Part shown: one piece after another, positions 31,027 to 40,804 of the stretch
How the letters are laid out: each line of letters begins with the position of its first letter
How positions within the stretch are numbered: the stretch's first letter is position 1
Position numbers and translations under genes: made by a program
NCBI RefSeq assembly: GCF_000381005.1
Contig: NZ_KB908391.1
Span: forward strand, 1-64,000
From: Selenomonas bovis DSM 23594
Lineage (GTDB): Bacteria; Bacillota; Negativicutes; Selenomonadales; Selenomonadaceae
DNA: 64,000 nucleotides
Direction: 5' to 3'
Notes under the pieces: generated by a model
Told to the model about the DNA's origin: nothing
Database searches by the model: none
Seen by the model: the letters and a program-made list of their open reading frames with translations, nothing else

Positions 31027-34000
31027 ATGAAACGGGAAGAGATTTTAGCGGAGCAGGAGCGCTTTTTCAGCGCGGTCAGTGCCAATAAAGAGCGCTACCG
31101 TGATTTTCTCGCCAGCATGGCGGATCACTACAAGCAGCCGGTCGGGACACAGGTGCGCCTTTATTTCCACGCGCCTGCCGACGGGAGGGCATACGCTCCG
31201 GCGGCCATCTGGGAAAAGCTCCGGTCGCCGGTGAAGCCGGGCGCGGAGGGCATCGATGTCCTCCAGACGTCCGGTGAGATCGCGCAGGTCTACGACATCA
31301 CGCAGACAGAGCACGAAGAACAGGTTCGTCCGCTCGTATGGGCGTACCGCGAGGCACGGGACGGCGCCTCACTGACCGAGGTGAACGGCACAGCGCGGCG
31401 GGAAGGAGAGCAGACGGCGGACTACATCGTACGACTCTGTCGCGAGGAAACGGCAAGACAGGATGATGTTGAAAATAAGCAGCTCGTCGCCGCAGGTGCC
31501 GCCTATCTCTCGCTTACGCGCATGGGCCTGGAGGAGGAAGCAGGAAAGAAAGCCCTGCTCCCTCTGCTCATCGCGCCGTATGCGCGCACCGAGGGCAGTG
31601 CGCTCCTCGAAGCTACGCGGCGTGTCGCAGTCAAGATCCTCGACCCGGTCGCGAGCATCGCGAGGAACCATCACAGGCAGGAAACCCAGGAAGACAATAG
31701 AGCGCAGCAGGAAACGGAGGCAAAAGATCATGGAGACCATGAAAGAAATGCTGGAGGACGAGGAGCAGATGACATGGGAGACCGTGGAGGCGATGCCGGA
31801 GCTGCCGACGCTCGCGGCCTGGACGGAGTACCTGTCGAGGCGCTACCGGACGAAGGCAGTCAGCGAGGACGGGCTTTCCCTGAAGATCCGTCAGCTGAGC
31901 CGTCTCTGCCGTCTGTTGCACCATCTCGGACAGAAGATCGAGGCCATCTCGAGTCATCAGCGGATGCAGGAGAGGCCAAGCCTTTCGCGGGAACAGATCG
32001 AGGAAGCGCAGCGGTTGCGGGAACGGGCGAAGACCGTGGAGAAGGCCTGCGCGCGCGTGGTGAGCGACTGGGAGTACGAGCTGCGCGCGGAGGAAGCGCG
32101 GCAGGAAGCGGAGCGGCAGGAGGCGGTAGCGATGAAACTGGAAGCCCTGCGGCTCCGCGCGGAGAAGATGGAGGAGCAGCCGAAGATCGTGGGCAACTGG
32201 GCAGCGATCCGGCGGGCATGGTTGCGGGAGGAACGCCCGGCGCTCTGGATCGATCTCGTGAAGAGCGGGAAGGCGGCGCCGCACCTTTTAGCTATCCAGC
32301 GAGAGACAGCGAAGAACTTCCTCCGGATTATGGAGCTGCGGGTGGAACGGGAAGTACCGCAGAAGACGCGGAGCTTCCTGGAGGCGATGAATCTTCGCAG
32401 GAGCATCCAGCAGCAGACGTGGGAGGAGATGATAGCAAACATCACGCGGTGACAGCAGGAGGGGAAGACGGCAGTCCCTACGCCGCTTTTTCTTTGAAGG
32501 ACATCGACTACGCGGCAGATCTCTCCACGGTGAAGGGGAAACGCTCCGTCTTCGCGCGGAATCTCGCCGCGATCCGCGTCATGAAGCGCCTGGAGGAGGA
32601 CGGTCGCGGGCCGGACGAACTCGAGGCGCGCCTCTTGAAGAGTTACAGCGGGTTCGGCGGCATGCCGGAGGCCTTCGACCCGCGAAATACCGCCTGGCAG
32701 GACGAGTACCGGGCGCTGCGCCATTTTCTCACGCATGAGGAATACGCCTCTGCCCGCGCCTCCATCCTCGATGCCTTCTATACGCCGCACGATGTCACGG
32801 CGGCCATCGTCGAAGGTGTGGCGTCCCTGGGCTTTGCAAGCGGCAATATCCTGGAGCCGTCGTGCGGCTCGGGACGCTTCTTTGACGCGATGCCGGAGGC
32901 GATGAGGAAAGAAAGCCATATCGTCGGTATTGAGATGGATACGCTCACCGCGCGGATTGCGCGCGCGGCGCATCCGGACGTGGAGATTTTCGCGCAGTCC
33001 CTCCAGCGTTCCCGCTTTGCTGACGGCAGCTTCGACCTCGCCATCGGCAACGTCCCCTTCGGCGTGAATCCCATCTTCGGCGATGAAAAATACGAGGGAC
33101 AAGGCTTGAAGCCGCACGATTATTTCCTGCTCAAGATGCTCGACGAGGTGCGCCCCGGCGGCATCGTCGCCGCCATCACCGCCACGGGCACCATGGACAA
33201 GGGCAGCACGGCTGTTCGCGATCGCCTGGCGGAGAAGGGCGAGCTCCTTGCGGCCATCCGTCTTCCAGGCGATACGTTCGCGAGTGCGGGAACCGAGGCG
33301 GCGACGGACCTTCTCATCTTCCGCAGGAAAGACGGGCGCGTATTCGAGGATGCAGCAGTCAGGGAGCGGCTCGCCCCTGCAGGATGGCGGGAAATCCAGA
33401 GCTACCCCGACAGCGCGTTCAAGGAGCGCCACACCATCAACCGCTACTTCCAGCAGAACGAGGAGGACATCCTCGGCACACTCAGGGAACGGAGCGGTAA
33501 GTTCGGGCCGGAGCTTTACGTCGAGCGCCATCCGGACAAGGCGCTTGCCGACGCCATCCGGGAGGCATTCGCGCGGATTCCGCGCGCAGACTATTACACG
33601 CCGCCTGCGTCGCCGCTGCCGCCGCCGGTGCAGCGGGAGGAGGAGCAGCCGCACGACATTGGTTATTCCATCGAGAGCGGCTCGCTCGTCTACACCGACG
33701 TCATGGGCGAGACGAGAGAGCCGGAACTTACAGAAGAAGAGAAGGCGCGCGTGCTTTCCGCCATCAATCTCCGCGATGCGGGGCTCAAGGTTCTCGACGC
33801 GCAGGCGAAAGGCGTATCCAATGAAGACCTGCGGGCCCTGCAGAAGAAATTCCGCGCGTGTTACGACGCGCACCTCGAACAATACGGACGCATCCAGAAG
33901 GACCGGCTGCTCCTGCGCCTCTTCGCGGAGGACACGAGCTATCCCTTTCTCACGAGCCTTGAGGTCTACAACCGCCGGAAGGAATTTGAACGCCTCTCGG

Positions 34001-37000
34001 ACGTTTTCACGGAGCGTACGATCCAAGGCGTGCAGATTCCAGATCATGCCGATACCGCAGCGGACGCTCTCGTCATATCTATCCAGCAGAAAGGCGAGAT
34101 CGACCTCCGTTACATGGAGCAGCTGACAGGCCAGAAAGAGGGAGATCTCATCCGCGACCTCGAGTATACGCATATTTACTTCGACGAGGCATCCCACAAA
34201 TACATCGAGGCGAGCGAGTTCCTTTCCGGAGACATCTACGCCAAGATCGCCCGTCAGGGTAACATCATCGAAACTGCCGAAAAGGAAATCCGCGACATCT
34301 GCGACAGAAAGCTCAGCGGCGGTGCCGTCCTGCTGCGCACCTCATCGGAAAGCACTATGCCGGAGCTTTCCGAGACGCCGTCCCGCCTCGAGCGGCAGCT
34401 TCATTTCATCATCTCGCACATGGAGCGCAGTGGTAGGCTGCCCGCGCGGCTTTTCCTGGAATCCGGACTGGGCTTTTCCTTTCCCTCCCGTTATGAACGG
34501 GAAGGGCGCCTTGACTTTTCAGAGAATCCCTTCCTGAGTACCCGTGAAATGATGGCGCTTGTCATCAGGAATGTGGATTTTGAGAAGCAGCCGGAGCTGC
34601 GTCCCGTCGTCGCGGGCTATTTCGTTGCGGCTGCCAGGAGAGTGCCGTATCCATACGAGGGTTATGAAAGAATGTTTACGGAAAACGAAGCGGACACCGC
34701 GCAGAAGCTCTTCGGCGATCAGAGGTTCATGCTGGAATGCTTCAAGAGAGATCCGGAATACTGGAGATCTGCCCACGGCATCGACGCCGGTACGGATGAC
34801 TTCATCTCCAAGGTTGCCGCAGGGTATGCCGCCTGCGTCATGAATCAGCCCGGGATGGATCATAGTGCGGCTTTGGTGGTTCGCAGCGTGCAGAACAACT
34901 TAGCTGCGAGAGACGGCATCTCCATTCATGATAAGCTCGTCTGGCTGGATGCGGTCGGCGATTTCCTTCTCAGCGGCAGCAAGGTGGCAGAGCAGCTGGA
35001 AGGCCGCCGCTTTGACGATCCTGAGATGGTCTCGACGCTCCAGAACGTCGAGACGCCAGAGTCGCTTGCGCATCACTACGAGCTGCTTCCTGAGGAAGCG
35101 CGGGAGGAAATCAAGGCAAAGGAGCAGCAGATCGCCCGCGCGAAGAAAAACCGCGAGGCACTTGAGACCGTGAAGCCGGAGCACATCCCCGTCGGCGAGA
35201 TCGCCTTTTCCATCGGCTCGCCCTGGCTCAAGCGGGAATATGTCGAGGACTTCATCTGCGAAGCGCTCGAAATTGACAAGACATATTGGAATTCGCGCAC
35301 CTACCGAGACGAGGACACGCTCAAGGTCACATATGTGCCCGAGACGAGCACCTGGAGGATCGAACCGTCCAATTCCTTCGTCCGCGAGTACGGCGCACGG
35401 GGGACAAAGTGGCAGACACCTGGCATGCAGATGTTCTCCACGACGGAAAAAGGCTGCATCGAACTTCTGAATGACTGCCTCAACCAGAAAAAGACACAGG
35501 TCGTCGTGGATGGCCGCCGCGATGCGGAGCTCTCGATCGCCGCGCAGGCGAAACAGGACGCCATCGAGGCCGCTTTCCGCACCTGGCTGCTTAAGGACGT
35601 CAAGCGGGCGCAGGAAGTCGAGGACGTTTATAACAAGCAGTTCAACAACATCCGCCTGCGCCAGTACGACGGTGCGAATCTCCAGTTCCCCGACATGGCC
35701 AATACCATCACGCTCCATCCGCACCAGAAAGATGCTATCGCGCATCACCTTTTCGGTGGGAATACGCTCTTCGCGCATTGCGTCGGCGCGGGCAAGACGT
35801 ATGAGATGATCGCCTCCATCATGGAATCGAAGCGCATGGGTCTCTCCAAGAAGGCCATGATGGTGGTGCCTGCCCACCTCGTGCAGCAGACAGCAGAGGC
35901 GTTCCGGGAGCTCTATCCGCGCGCGACGCGCCGCATCTACGCACCGACGAAGAACGAGGTCGCGGGAACAGAGGGCATCAAGCGGCTCTCAGCAAAGATC
36001 GCCACGCAGAATCTCGACTGCGTGATCCTGCCCTATTCGACCTTCCAGCGGCTCAAGCTCTCTCCTGAGACAGAGGCAGGCTACCTGCAGCAGGAAATCG
36101 ACAAGCTCGACGACAGGTACAGCGAACTCGTCGCCGTGACGGAGAACCCGAAAAAGAACTTCACGATCAAGCAGCTGCAAAAGCGCATCTCGCGACTGAA
36201 GGACAAGCTCCAGTACATCGAAAAAGTGAATCAGAAGAAGGGAATTGCGGGCGCGATCCCGTTCGACAGGCTCGGCATCGACAAGCTCGTCATCGATGAG
36301 GCGCATTACTATAAGAACCTGCCCATTGAGACAAGCCATACGAATGTGGGCAACATCGGTAGCAGCGATCACTCGGAAAAATGCTGGGATCTCCTCATGA
36401 AGACGAAATATCTCAACGAGAAAACCGGCGGCCGCGGGTTGATTTTCGCGACGGGCACGCCGATCGCGAACTCGATGTCGGAGCTTTATACCCTCCAGCG
36501 CTATCTCACGCCGGATGTGCTCCAGAACGCGGGCATCTCCCACTTTGACGCCTGGTGTGCGAACTTCGGCGAAATCCTCTCCGAGCCGGAGCTGCGCCCT
36601 GAGGGCAAAGGATTCCAGACGAAAGAGCGTCTGCGCACGTTCAAGAACACGCCGGAGCTTTCAACACAGTTCCGTCTCTTTGCCGATGTCCGGACGCCGG
36701 AGCAGCTTCCTGGCCGCCATGTGCCGGAGGCGAACATCAAGATCGACGAGGCACCGGCCTCCAGCTTCCAGAAGGAGAAAATCAACGAGCTCTTCGAGCG
36801 CGGCGAAAGCATCCGCAAGGGGAAGCCAGACACCGTCATCAGGAAGGACGGCGTCGTGACGGACGACAGCATGCTCATCATCACGCGGGAAGGCCGCGCG
36901 CTCTCGCTCGACCCGAGAATCGAGACACCGTCTGCCGCTGACCTGCCGGACAGCAAGGTGAATCGTTGTGTGAAAAACGTTGTACGCGAATATGAAGCCT

Positions 37001-38280
37001 CCGCAGCGACAAGAGGGACGCAGATCATCTTCTGCGACACCTCTATCTCGACCAGCGACGCCGCGAAAAAGGGCGCGTTCAACGTCTATGACGACCTGCG
37101 CACCAAGCTGATCGCCGCGGGCGTGAAGCCGGAGGAAATCGCCGTCGTCCAGGAGACGAAGAAGGATCAGCTGGAAGAGAAAATCTTTGCGCCCATGCGC
37201 GAAGGGAAAATCCGCATTCTGCTCGGCTCGACGGACAGCCTCGGCGTCGGCACGAACGTCCAGACGAAAATCGTCGCGCAGCACGATCTCTCCGTTCCCT
37301 GGCGTCCGGCAGATCTCGAGCAGCGGATGGGCCGCGCCATCCGTCCCGGCAACGAGAACAAGAGCGTGAACATCTACCGCTATGTCACCCAGGGGACCTT
37401 CGACGCTTATATGTGGCAGACGCTCGAAGTCAAGCAGCGCGTCATTGCGCAGATGATTTCCGGCAACACGACGGCGCGCACGATCAGCGACATGGACGAG
37501 GTCACGCTCTCCTTCGCCGACCTCAAGGCTATCTCGACAGACAATCCGCTCTTCAAGGACAAGATGGAGCTTGAAAACGAGCTCGCCCGTCTCCAGATCG
37601 CCAAGGCAGGCTACGAGACGACGAAGCAGCGGCTCAAGGAACTCGCCGAGATCACGGGACCCAAGGAACTCCGCTCCATCGACGCGCGGATTTCCGGCCT
37701 CATGCACGATAAGATGCTCATCGACGAGAACACGGAGAAAAACGAGCTTGGCGGCGAGATTTTCCGCATGAAAATCGGCGATACTGTCTACCAGGACCCG
37801 CTGGAAGCGGCAAGGGTGCTGCATGAAGCCGCCAAAGGCGGACGGCAGAGCGCCAGCAAGATTCGGGGCGAATACCGAGGTATGAAACTCTTCGTCCGCA
37901 TCGACGACAAGACAAAGGAGCCATTCCTCAGCCTTTGCGGCACTATCTTTCACCGCGTCGCTTTCGCCCAGCCGGGAAAGGAACTCACGACCATTCATGC
38001 CCTGGATCATGTGAAGACGTCCATTGAGAAGAAAATCGTCCAGCTGAAGGAAGACCGCGCGCCCATCGAACGCAACATGTCTTCGGCTAAGGAAAAGATC
38101 AAGGAGCCCTTCGATGGAGAACTGCGCCTGAAAGAAGTGCAGAAGCGCCTGATGGAGATCAATGCGAAAATTGAGACGGCATCAGAAAAAGCCGTGAACG
38201 GATACCGGGCGAACGAAGCGCCGGAACCCTGCAGCCAGCAGGCGGCAGCGACCAGTGACGAAGCTGCCATGACAAGATGA
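31027..38280 (+). CDS. giant adenine-methylase / SNF2-type helicase polyvalent protein
   Basis: An open frame of 2417 residues starting at an ATG after AGGAGGGAAG. Residues about 1-230 resemble the small N-terminal domain seen in ArdC-type proteins (LYFHAPADGRAYAP, WEKL, VYDITQTE). A methyltransferase lies at about 560-800, with an SAM-site ILEPSCGSGRFFDAMP and the catalytic NPPY variant IGNVPFG near 673. A superfamily 2 helicase follows, with CVGAGKTYEM near 1585, DEAHYYKN near 1757 and QRMGRAIRPGN near 2098, then a coiled C-terminus. Such proteins are common on large conjugative elements and may modify or process the element's DNA. Residues about 235-475 are low-complexity because this stretch overlaps a gene in another frame (31730-32452). 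A separate helicase gene starting at GTG 32449 is an alternative reading. Confidence 0.8.
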   Translation: MKREEILAEQERFFSAVSANKERYRDFLASMADHYKQPVGTQVRLYFHAPADGRAYAPAAIWEKLRSPVKPGAEGIDVLQTSGEIAQVYDITQTEHEEQVRPLVWAYREARDGASLTEVNGTARREGEQTADYIVRLCREETARQDDVENKQLVAAGAAYLSLTRMGLEEEAGKKALLPLLIAPYARTEGSALLEATRRVAVKILDPVASIARNHHRQETQEDNRAQQETEAKDHGDHERNAGGRGADDMGDRGGDAGAADARGLDGVPVEALPDEGSQRGRAFPEDPSAEPSLPSVAPSRTEDRGHLESSADAGEAKPFAGTDRGSAAVAGTGEDRGEGLRARGERLGVRAARGGSAAGSGAAGGGSDETGSPAAPRGEDGGAAEDRGQLGSDPAGMVAGGTPGALDRSREEREGGAAPFSYPARDSEELPPDYGAAGGTGSTAEDAELPGGDESSQEHPAADVGGDDSKHHAVTAGGEDGSPYAAFSLKDIDYAADLSTVKGKRSVFARNLAAIRVMKRLEEDGRGPDELEARLLKSYSGFGGMPEAFDPRNTAWQDEYRALRHFLTHEEYASARASILDAFYTPHDVTAAIVEGVASLGFASGNILEPSCGSGRFFDAMPEAMRKESHIVGIEMDTLTARIARAAHPDVEIFAQSLQRSRFADGSFDLAIGNVPFGVNPIFGDEKYEGQGLKPHDYFLLKMLDEVRPGGIVAAITATGTMDKGSTAVRDRLAEKGELLAAIRLPGDTFASAGTEAATDLLIFRRKDGRVFEDAAVRERLAPAGWREIQSYPDSAFKERHTINRYFQQNEEDILGTLRERSGKFGPELYVERHPDKALADAIREAFARIPRADYYTPPASPLPPPVQREEEQPHDIGYSIESGSLVYTDVMGETREPELTEEEKARVLSAINLRDAGLKVLDAQAKGVSNEDLRALQKKFRACYDAHLEQYGRIQKDRLLLRLFAEDTSYPFLTSLEVYNRRKEFERLSDVFTERTIQGVQIPDHADTAADALVISIQQKGEIDLRYMEQLTGQKEGDLIRDLEYTHIYFDEASHKYIEASEFLSGDIYAKIARQGNIIETAEKEIRDICDRKLSGGAVLLRTSSESTMPELSETPSRLERQLHFIISHMERSGRLPARLFLESGLGFSFPSRYEREGRLDFSENPFLSTREMMALVIRNVDFEKQPELRPVVAGYFVAAARRVPYPYEGYERMFTENEADTAQKLFGDQRFMLECFKRDPEYWRSAHGIDAGTDDFISKVAAGYAACVMNQPGMDHSAALVVRSVQNNLAARDGISIHDKLVWLDAVGDFLLSGSKVAEQLEGRRFDDPEMVSTLQNVETPESLAHHYELLPEEAREEIKAKEQQIARAKKNREALETVKPEHIPVGEIAFSIGSPWLKREYVEDFICEALEIDKTYWNSRTYRDEDTLKVTYVPETSTWRIEPSNSFVREYGARGTKWQTPGMQMFSTTEKGCIELLNDCLNQKKTQVVVDGRRDAELSIAAQAKQDAIEAAFRTWLLKDVKRAQEVEDVYNKQFNNIRLRQYDGANLQFPDMANTITLHPHQKDAIAHHLFGGNTLFAHCVGAGKTYEMIASIMESKRMGLSKKAMMVVPAHLVQQTAEAFRELYPRATRRIYAPTKNEVAGTEGIKRLSAKIATQNLDCVILPYSTFQRLKLSPETEAGYLQQEIDKLDDRYSELVAVTENPKKNFTIKQLQKRISRLKDKLQYIEKVNQKKGIAGAIPFDRLGIDKLVIDEAHYYKNLPIETSHTNVGNIGSSDHSEKCWDLLMKTKYLNEKTGGRGLIFATGTPIANSMSELYTLQRYLTPDVLQNAGISHFDAWCANFGEILSEPELRPEGKGFQTKERLRTFKNTPELSTQFRLFADVRTPEQLPGRHVPEANIKIDEAPASSFQKEKINELFERGESIRKGKPDTVIRKDGVVTDDSMLIITREGRALSLDPRIETPSAADLPDSKVNRCVKNVVREYEASAATRGTQIIFCDTSISTSDAAKKGAFNVYDDLRTKLIAAGVKPEEIAVVQETKKDQLEEKIFAPMREGKIRILLGSTDSLGVGTNVQTKIVAQHDLSVPWRPADLEQRMGRAIRPGNENKSVNIYRYVTQGTFDAYMWQTLEVKQRVIAQMISGNTTARTISDMDEVTLSFADLKAISTDNPLFKDKMELENELARLQIAKAGYETTKQRLKELAEITGPKELRSIDARISGLMHDKMLIDENTEKNELGGEIFRMKIGDTVYQDPLEAARVLHEAAKGGRQSASKIRGEYRGMKLFVRIDDKTKEPFLSLCGTIFHRVAFAQPGKELTTIHALDHVKTSIEKKIVQLKEDRAPIERNMSSAKEKIKEPFDGELRLKEVQKRLMEINAKIETASEKAVNGYRANEAPEPCSQQAAATSDEAAMTR
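31730..32452 (+). CDS. TnpV-like protein nested in the +1 frame of the helicase ORF
   Basis: A 240-residue ORF with ATG after ACGGAGGCAAAAGATC. Its codons end in G or C as in neighbouring genes, while the helicase frame over the same bases gives Gly/Asp/Ala/Arg-rich low complexity. This stretch is therefore probably coding in this frame. The protein is helical; its last 85 residues (IRRAWLREERPALWIDLVKS onward) follow the pattern of TnpV proteins of conjugative transposons. Its stop overlaps a GTG (GTGA) that could begin the methylase-helicase. Function unknown. Confidence 0.7.
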   Translation: METMKEMLEDEEQMTWETVEAMPELPTLAAWTEYLSRRYRTKAVSEDGLSLKIRQLSRLCRLLHHLGQKIEAISSHQRMQERPSLSREQIEEAQRLRERAKTVEKACARVVSDWEYELRAEEARQEAERQEAVAMKLEALRLRAEKMEEQPKIVGNWAAIRRAWLREERPALWIDLVKSGKAAPHLLAIQRETAKNFLRIMELRVEREVPQKTRSFLEAMNLRRSIQQQTWEEMIANITR

Positions 38281-38293
38281 GGGAGTGACATTG

Positions 38294-40801
38294 ATGGATA
38301 TGGATCAGGAAGAAAGGGACGTACTCAGAAAGAGCCTCGGCGAGGATGGCATGCGGGTTTTCACGGCCATCGAAGCCACGCTTTCGGAAGGAAACGAGGC
38401 AGTTAAAAACTCCGCGAGCGTCGGCGCGGCGATCCTCGCCAGCCATGCGAAAGCCTGGAGCGAGGCAGAAACAGCAGCAGGCAGGAAGCAGAGTGCGGAG
38501 GACTATCTCGAAACCGTCAATGTCGTTGCCAATAAAACGGCAGGAGATGTGGAGCTCGAAGACCTTGAAAAGGTAGTTCGCCGTTGGAACCGGACGATTG
38601 ACGAATATGCGGCGGCAGACAAAAAGGAATGGAAAGCTCATCGAAATGGTGATTTATTTCCTGTGATGAAAATACCCCTTGTGTTGCAGACATTGGGCGC
38701 ACCGCTTGAAGAATTGTATGTTTTTGGCAGTTTCTTTGCTCATTCATTGGAGCATAGGGGGATGAGTCTGGATTTGTTGCGTCAACTCCCAGAAACATTG
38801 GTAGATCCGTTGATGTTGATTCGAGGGAATAAACCGAATAGTTATGTATTTGCCATTGAACTCGTTGATCGAAATGGAGCGAGCATCGTTTCAGTAATCG
38901 AATTTGAAAAATCGTACAATCCAAGTAAAGCAAAAGCAAATATCATCAACACGGCATTTGGGAAAACAAATAGCTCTATCGATGATACGCCGTCTATGCG
39001 ATGGTTTCAAAGACGTATTGAGGCGGGAGATGTCCTTTATTTGAATAAAAAGAAAAGCGTCAAATGGTTCAGAACCCACGAGAACTCGTCTCTCGCGTCA
39101 TCTGAAACACTTAACGCTTTATCTACGCTCATTCTATCAGAAGACATGAAAAAAGTAAAGACCGAAGAAGACCTTGAACGGATTAAAAAAGAGCATCCCA
39201 CGCGCTATCAGCTTGAATATCATTCGCCGGAAGAAGACAAAAAATGGTTTGAAGGACGGACAGAATTTCTTGCAAGCGGAAAGCGCATCATGAACCTCTT
39301 TGAAGGCGCGGACGAAACGACCTTTCTGCACGAAACTGCGCATATACTGTATGACGATTTGAGAAGGGCCTCTGCGCTGGATGAGACAGCGAAGAAGGAT
39401 TTGAAAGTCGTGGAGGAATGGGCTGAGTGGCGGCCAGGACAGGCTGAGGAATACGGGGGAACGGCATGGGGAAAGGAGTTTTTCGAGCGCGATGAGGCAA
39501 TTCGTGCGGCGATAAAGAGTGGGGATGCTGTTTTGGAGCGAGAGCTCCGCGCCGAATGGCGGGAAGAACGATTCGCGCGAGGATTTGAAGGCTACCTGGA
39601 GAAGGGAAAAGCTCCTACGAGTGCCTTGCAAGGCGTATTTGACAGGGCAAAGTGTATTTTCAGAAATGCGTATGCAGCATTCCGCGGCAAGGGAGGTCGC
39701 CCCTCTCCTGCAGTGGAGAAGGTCATGGCTCGGATGGTTTCCACATCATCAGAGAGGAAAAAGGAAAGGAAGACGGAAATGAAGAATGAACAAATGGCCG
39801 CGTCATGCTATGAAGAGCTGCAGGATGTCCTAGATGCAGCGGGAACCAGTCTGCCAGAAGCGGCGAACCGGCGTCTCCAGAGCGCGGCGGAGACGCTGCG
39901 GGACGCCATGGAGGCGCTTGAACGAACGGAGCAGGAATACTGCGGGCCGGATCAGGAGGCCTGGGATCGCTTCGCCTCGCTGCAGGAGGAGAATATCCGT
40001 AATATCCTCGCCGCCGCGGACATCGCCGATGCAGCAGGCAGGGAAAGCGAGGCTGCGGAAAAAGCCGTAAAAGAATCTATCGCAGGCCTTGAGCGGGGCA
40101 CCGCTTATCTCAGGCAAAGCACGGAGCGCATCGAGCAGCGCGAGGATCAGCTGGATGAGCAGCTGGAGTTCCTCGAACAGAGTAAGGCGGCCATCGAGGA
40201 AAGCGCCGCGTATCAGATCGGCGTAAAGGAGCAGTTTTCCAGTACTGTCAGCGCGATGAACCGTTTCCTGGATGAGGTACGTGCAAACCGAAAGCAGTCA
40301 GCCCGCGTGCGGCGGGAGGTCGCTTCTGCATGCCTCAAAGCTGGCAGAGAAGGGGTGAAGGAGCTGTATTATGCGTTCAAGTTCCTGCCGGTCAAGGTAG
40401 AAAAAAGCATCATCGAGAAAAACGATGATGCGGTAAATCGTTTCCTGATGCAAGCGCAGTTCCTCTTTGAAAAGGGCGCGGAGAAGCTGCACCGTGAGAC
40501 AGCTGCTGCCATTGACGCGGCCCGTTCCCACCAGTTGGCGGAAGACTTTTACCGCGAGGCATGGAAAGATGAATGTCAGAAGGCAGGCGGCACGCCCACG
40601 ATCGAAGTCGATCGTTGTGTCGCCCGCCGGATGGCAGCGGCAGGGATGGGAGAATATACGATCAGGGCGACGCTCTCGTGCCATTCTCCGTTTCAGAAGG
40701 AGCTCGCGAGAGACGGCCAGGCGGAAAAGATCGCAAGAGAGGCGAAAAAAGAGATGGCCGGAAGGGAAAGTGGTGTCAGGGAGGAAGCCGTCATCAGATG
40801 A
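38294..40801 (+). CDS. polyvalent protein with MuF-C toxin-like and HExxH domains
   Basis: An 835-residue protein; ATG after GAGGGAGTGAC. Residues about 120-260 (LVLQTLGAPLEELYVFG, HRGMSLDLLRQLPETLVDP, SVIEFEKSY, then GDVLYLNKKK) follow the phage MuF C-terminal toxin domain, a predicted RNase-like fold. Residues about 335-440 contain HETAH, a zinc-peptidase-like motif. The second half is long coiled coil. Bases about 38640-39300, which encode the toxin-like part, are visibly more AT-rich than both flanks, pointing to acquisition as a module. It may act in the recipient after transfer, or in conflict with rival elements. Confidence 0.75.
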   Translation: MDMDQEERDVLRKSLGEDGMRVFTAIEATLSEGNEAVKNSASVGAAILASHAKAWSEAETAAGRKQSAEDYLETVNVVANKTAGDVELEDLEKVVRRWNRTIDEYAAADKKEWKAHRNGDLFPVMKIPLVLQTLGAPLEELYVFGSFFAHSLEHRGMSLDLLRQLPETLVDPLMLIRGNKPNSYVFAIELVDRNGASIVSVIEFEKSYNPSKAKANIINTAFGKTNSSIDDTPSMRWFQRRIEAGDVLYLNKKKSVKWFRTHENSSLASSETLNALSTLILSEDMKKVKTEEDLERIKKEHPTRYQLEYHSPEEDKKWFEGRTEFLASGKRIMNLFEGADETTFLHETAHILYDDLRRASALDETAKKDLKVVEEWAEWRPGQAEEYGGTAWGKEFFERDEAIRAAIKSGDAVLERELRAEWREERFARGFEGYLEKGKAPTSALQGVFDRAKCIFRNAYAAFRGKGGRPSPAVEKVMARMVSTSSERKKERKTEMKNEQMAASCYEELQDVLDAAGTSLPEAANRRLQSAAETLRDAMEALERTEQEYCGPDQEAWDRFASLQEENIRNILAAADIADAAGRESEAAEKAVKESIAGLERGTAYLRQSTERIEQREDQLDEQLEFLEQSKAAIEESAAYQIGVKEQFSSTVSAMNRFLDEVRANRKQSARVRREVASACLKAGREGVKELYYAFKFLPVKVEKSIIEKNDDAVNRFLMQAQFLFEKGAEKLHRETAAAIDAARSHQLAEDFYREAWKDECQKAGGTPTIEVDRCVARRMAAAGMGEYTIRATLSCHSPFQKELARDGQAEKIAREAKKEMAGRESGVREEAVIR

Positions 40802-40804
40802 TGT

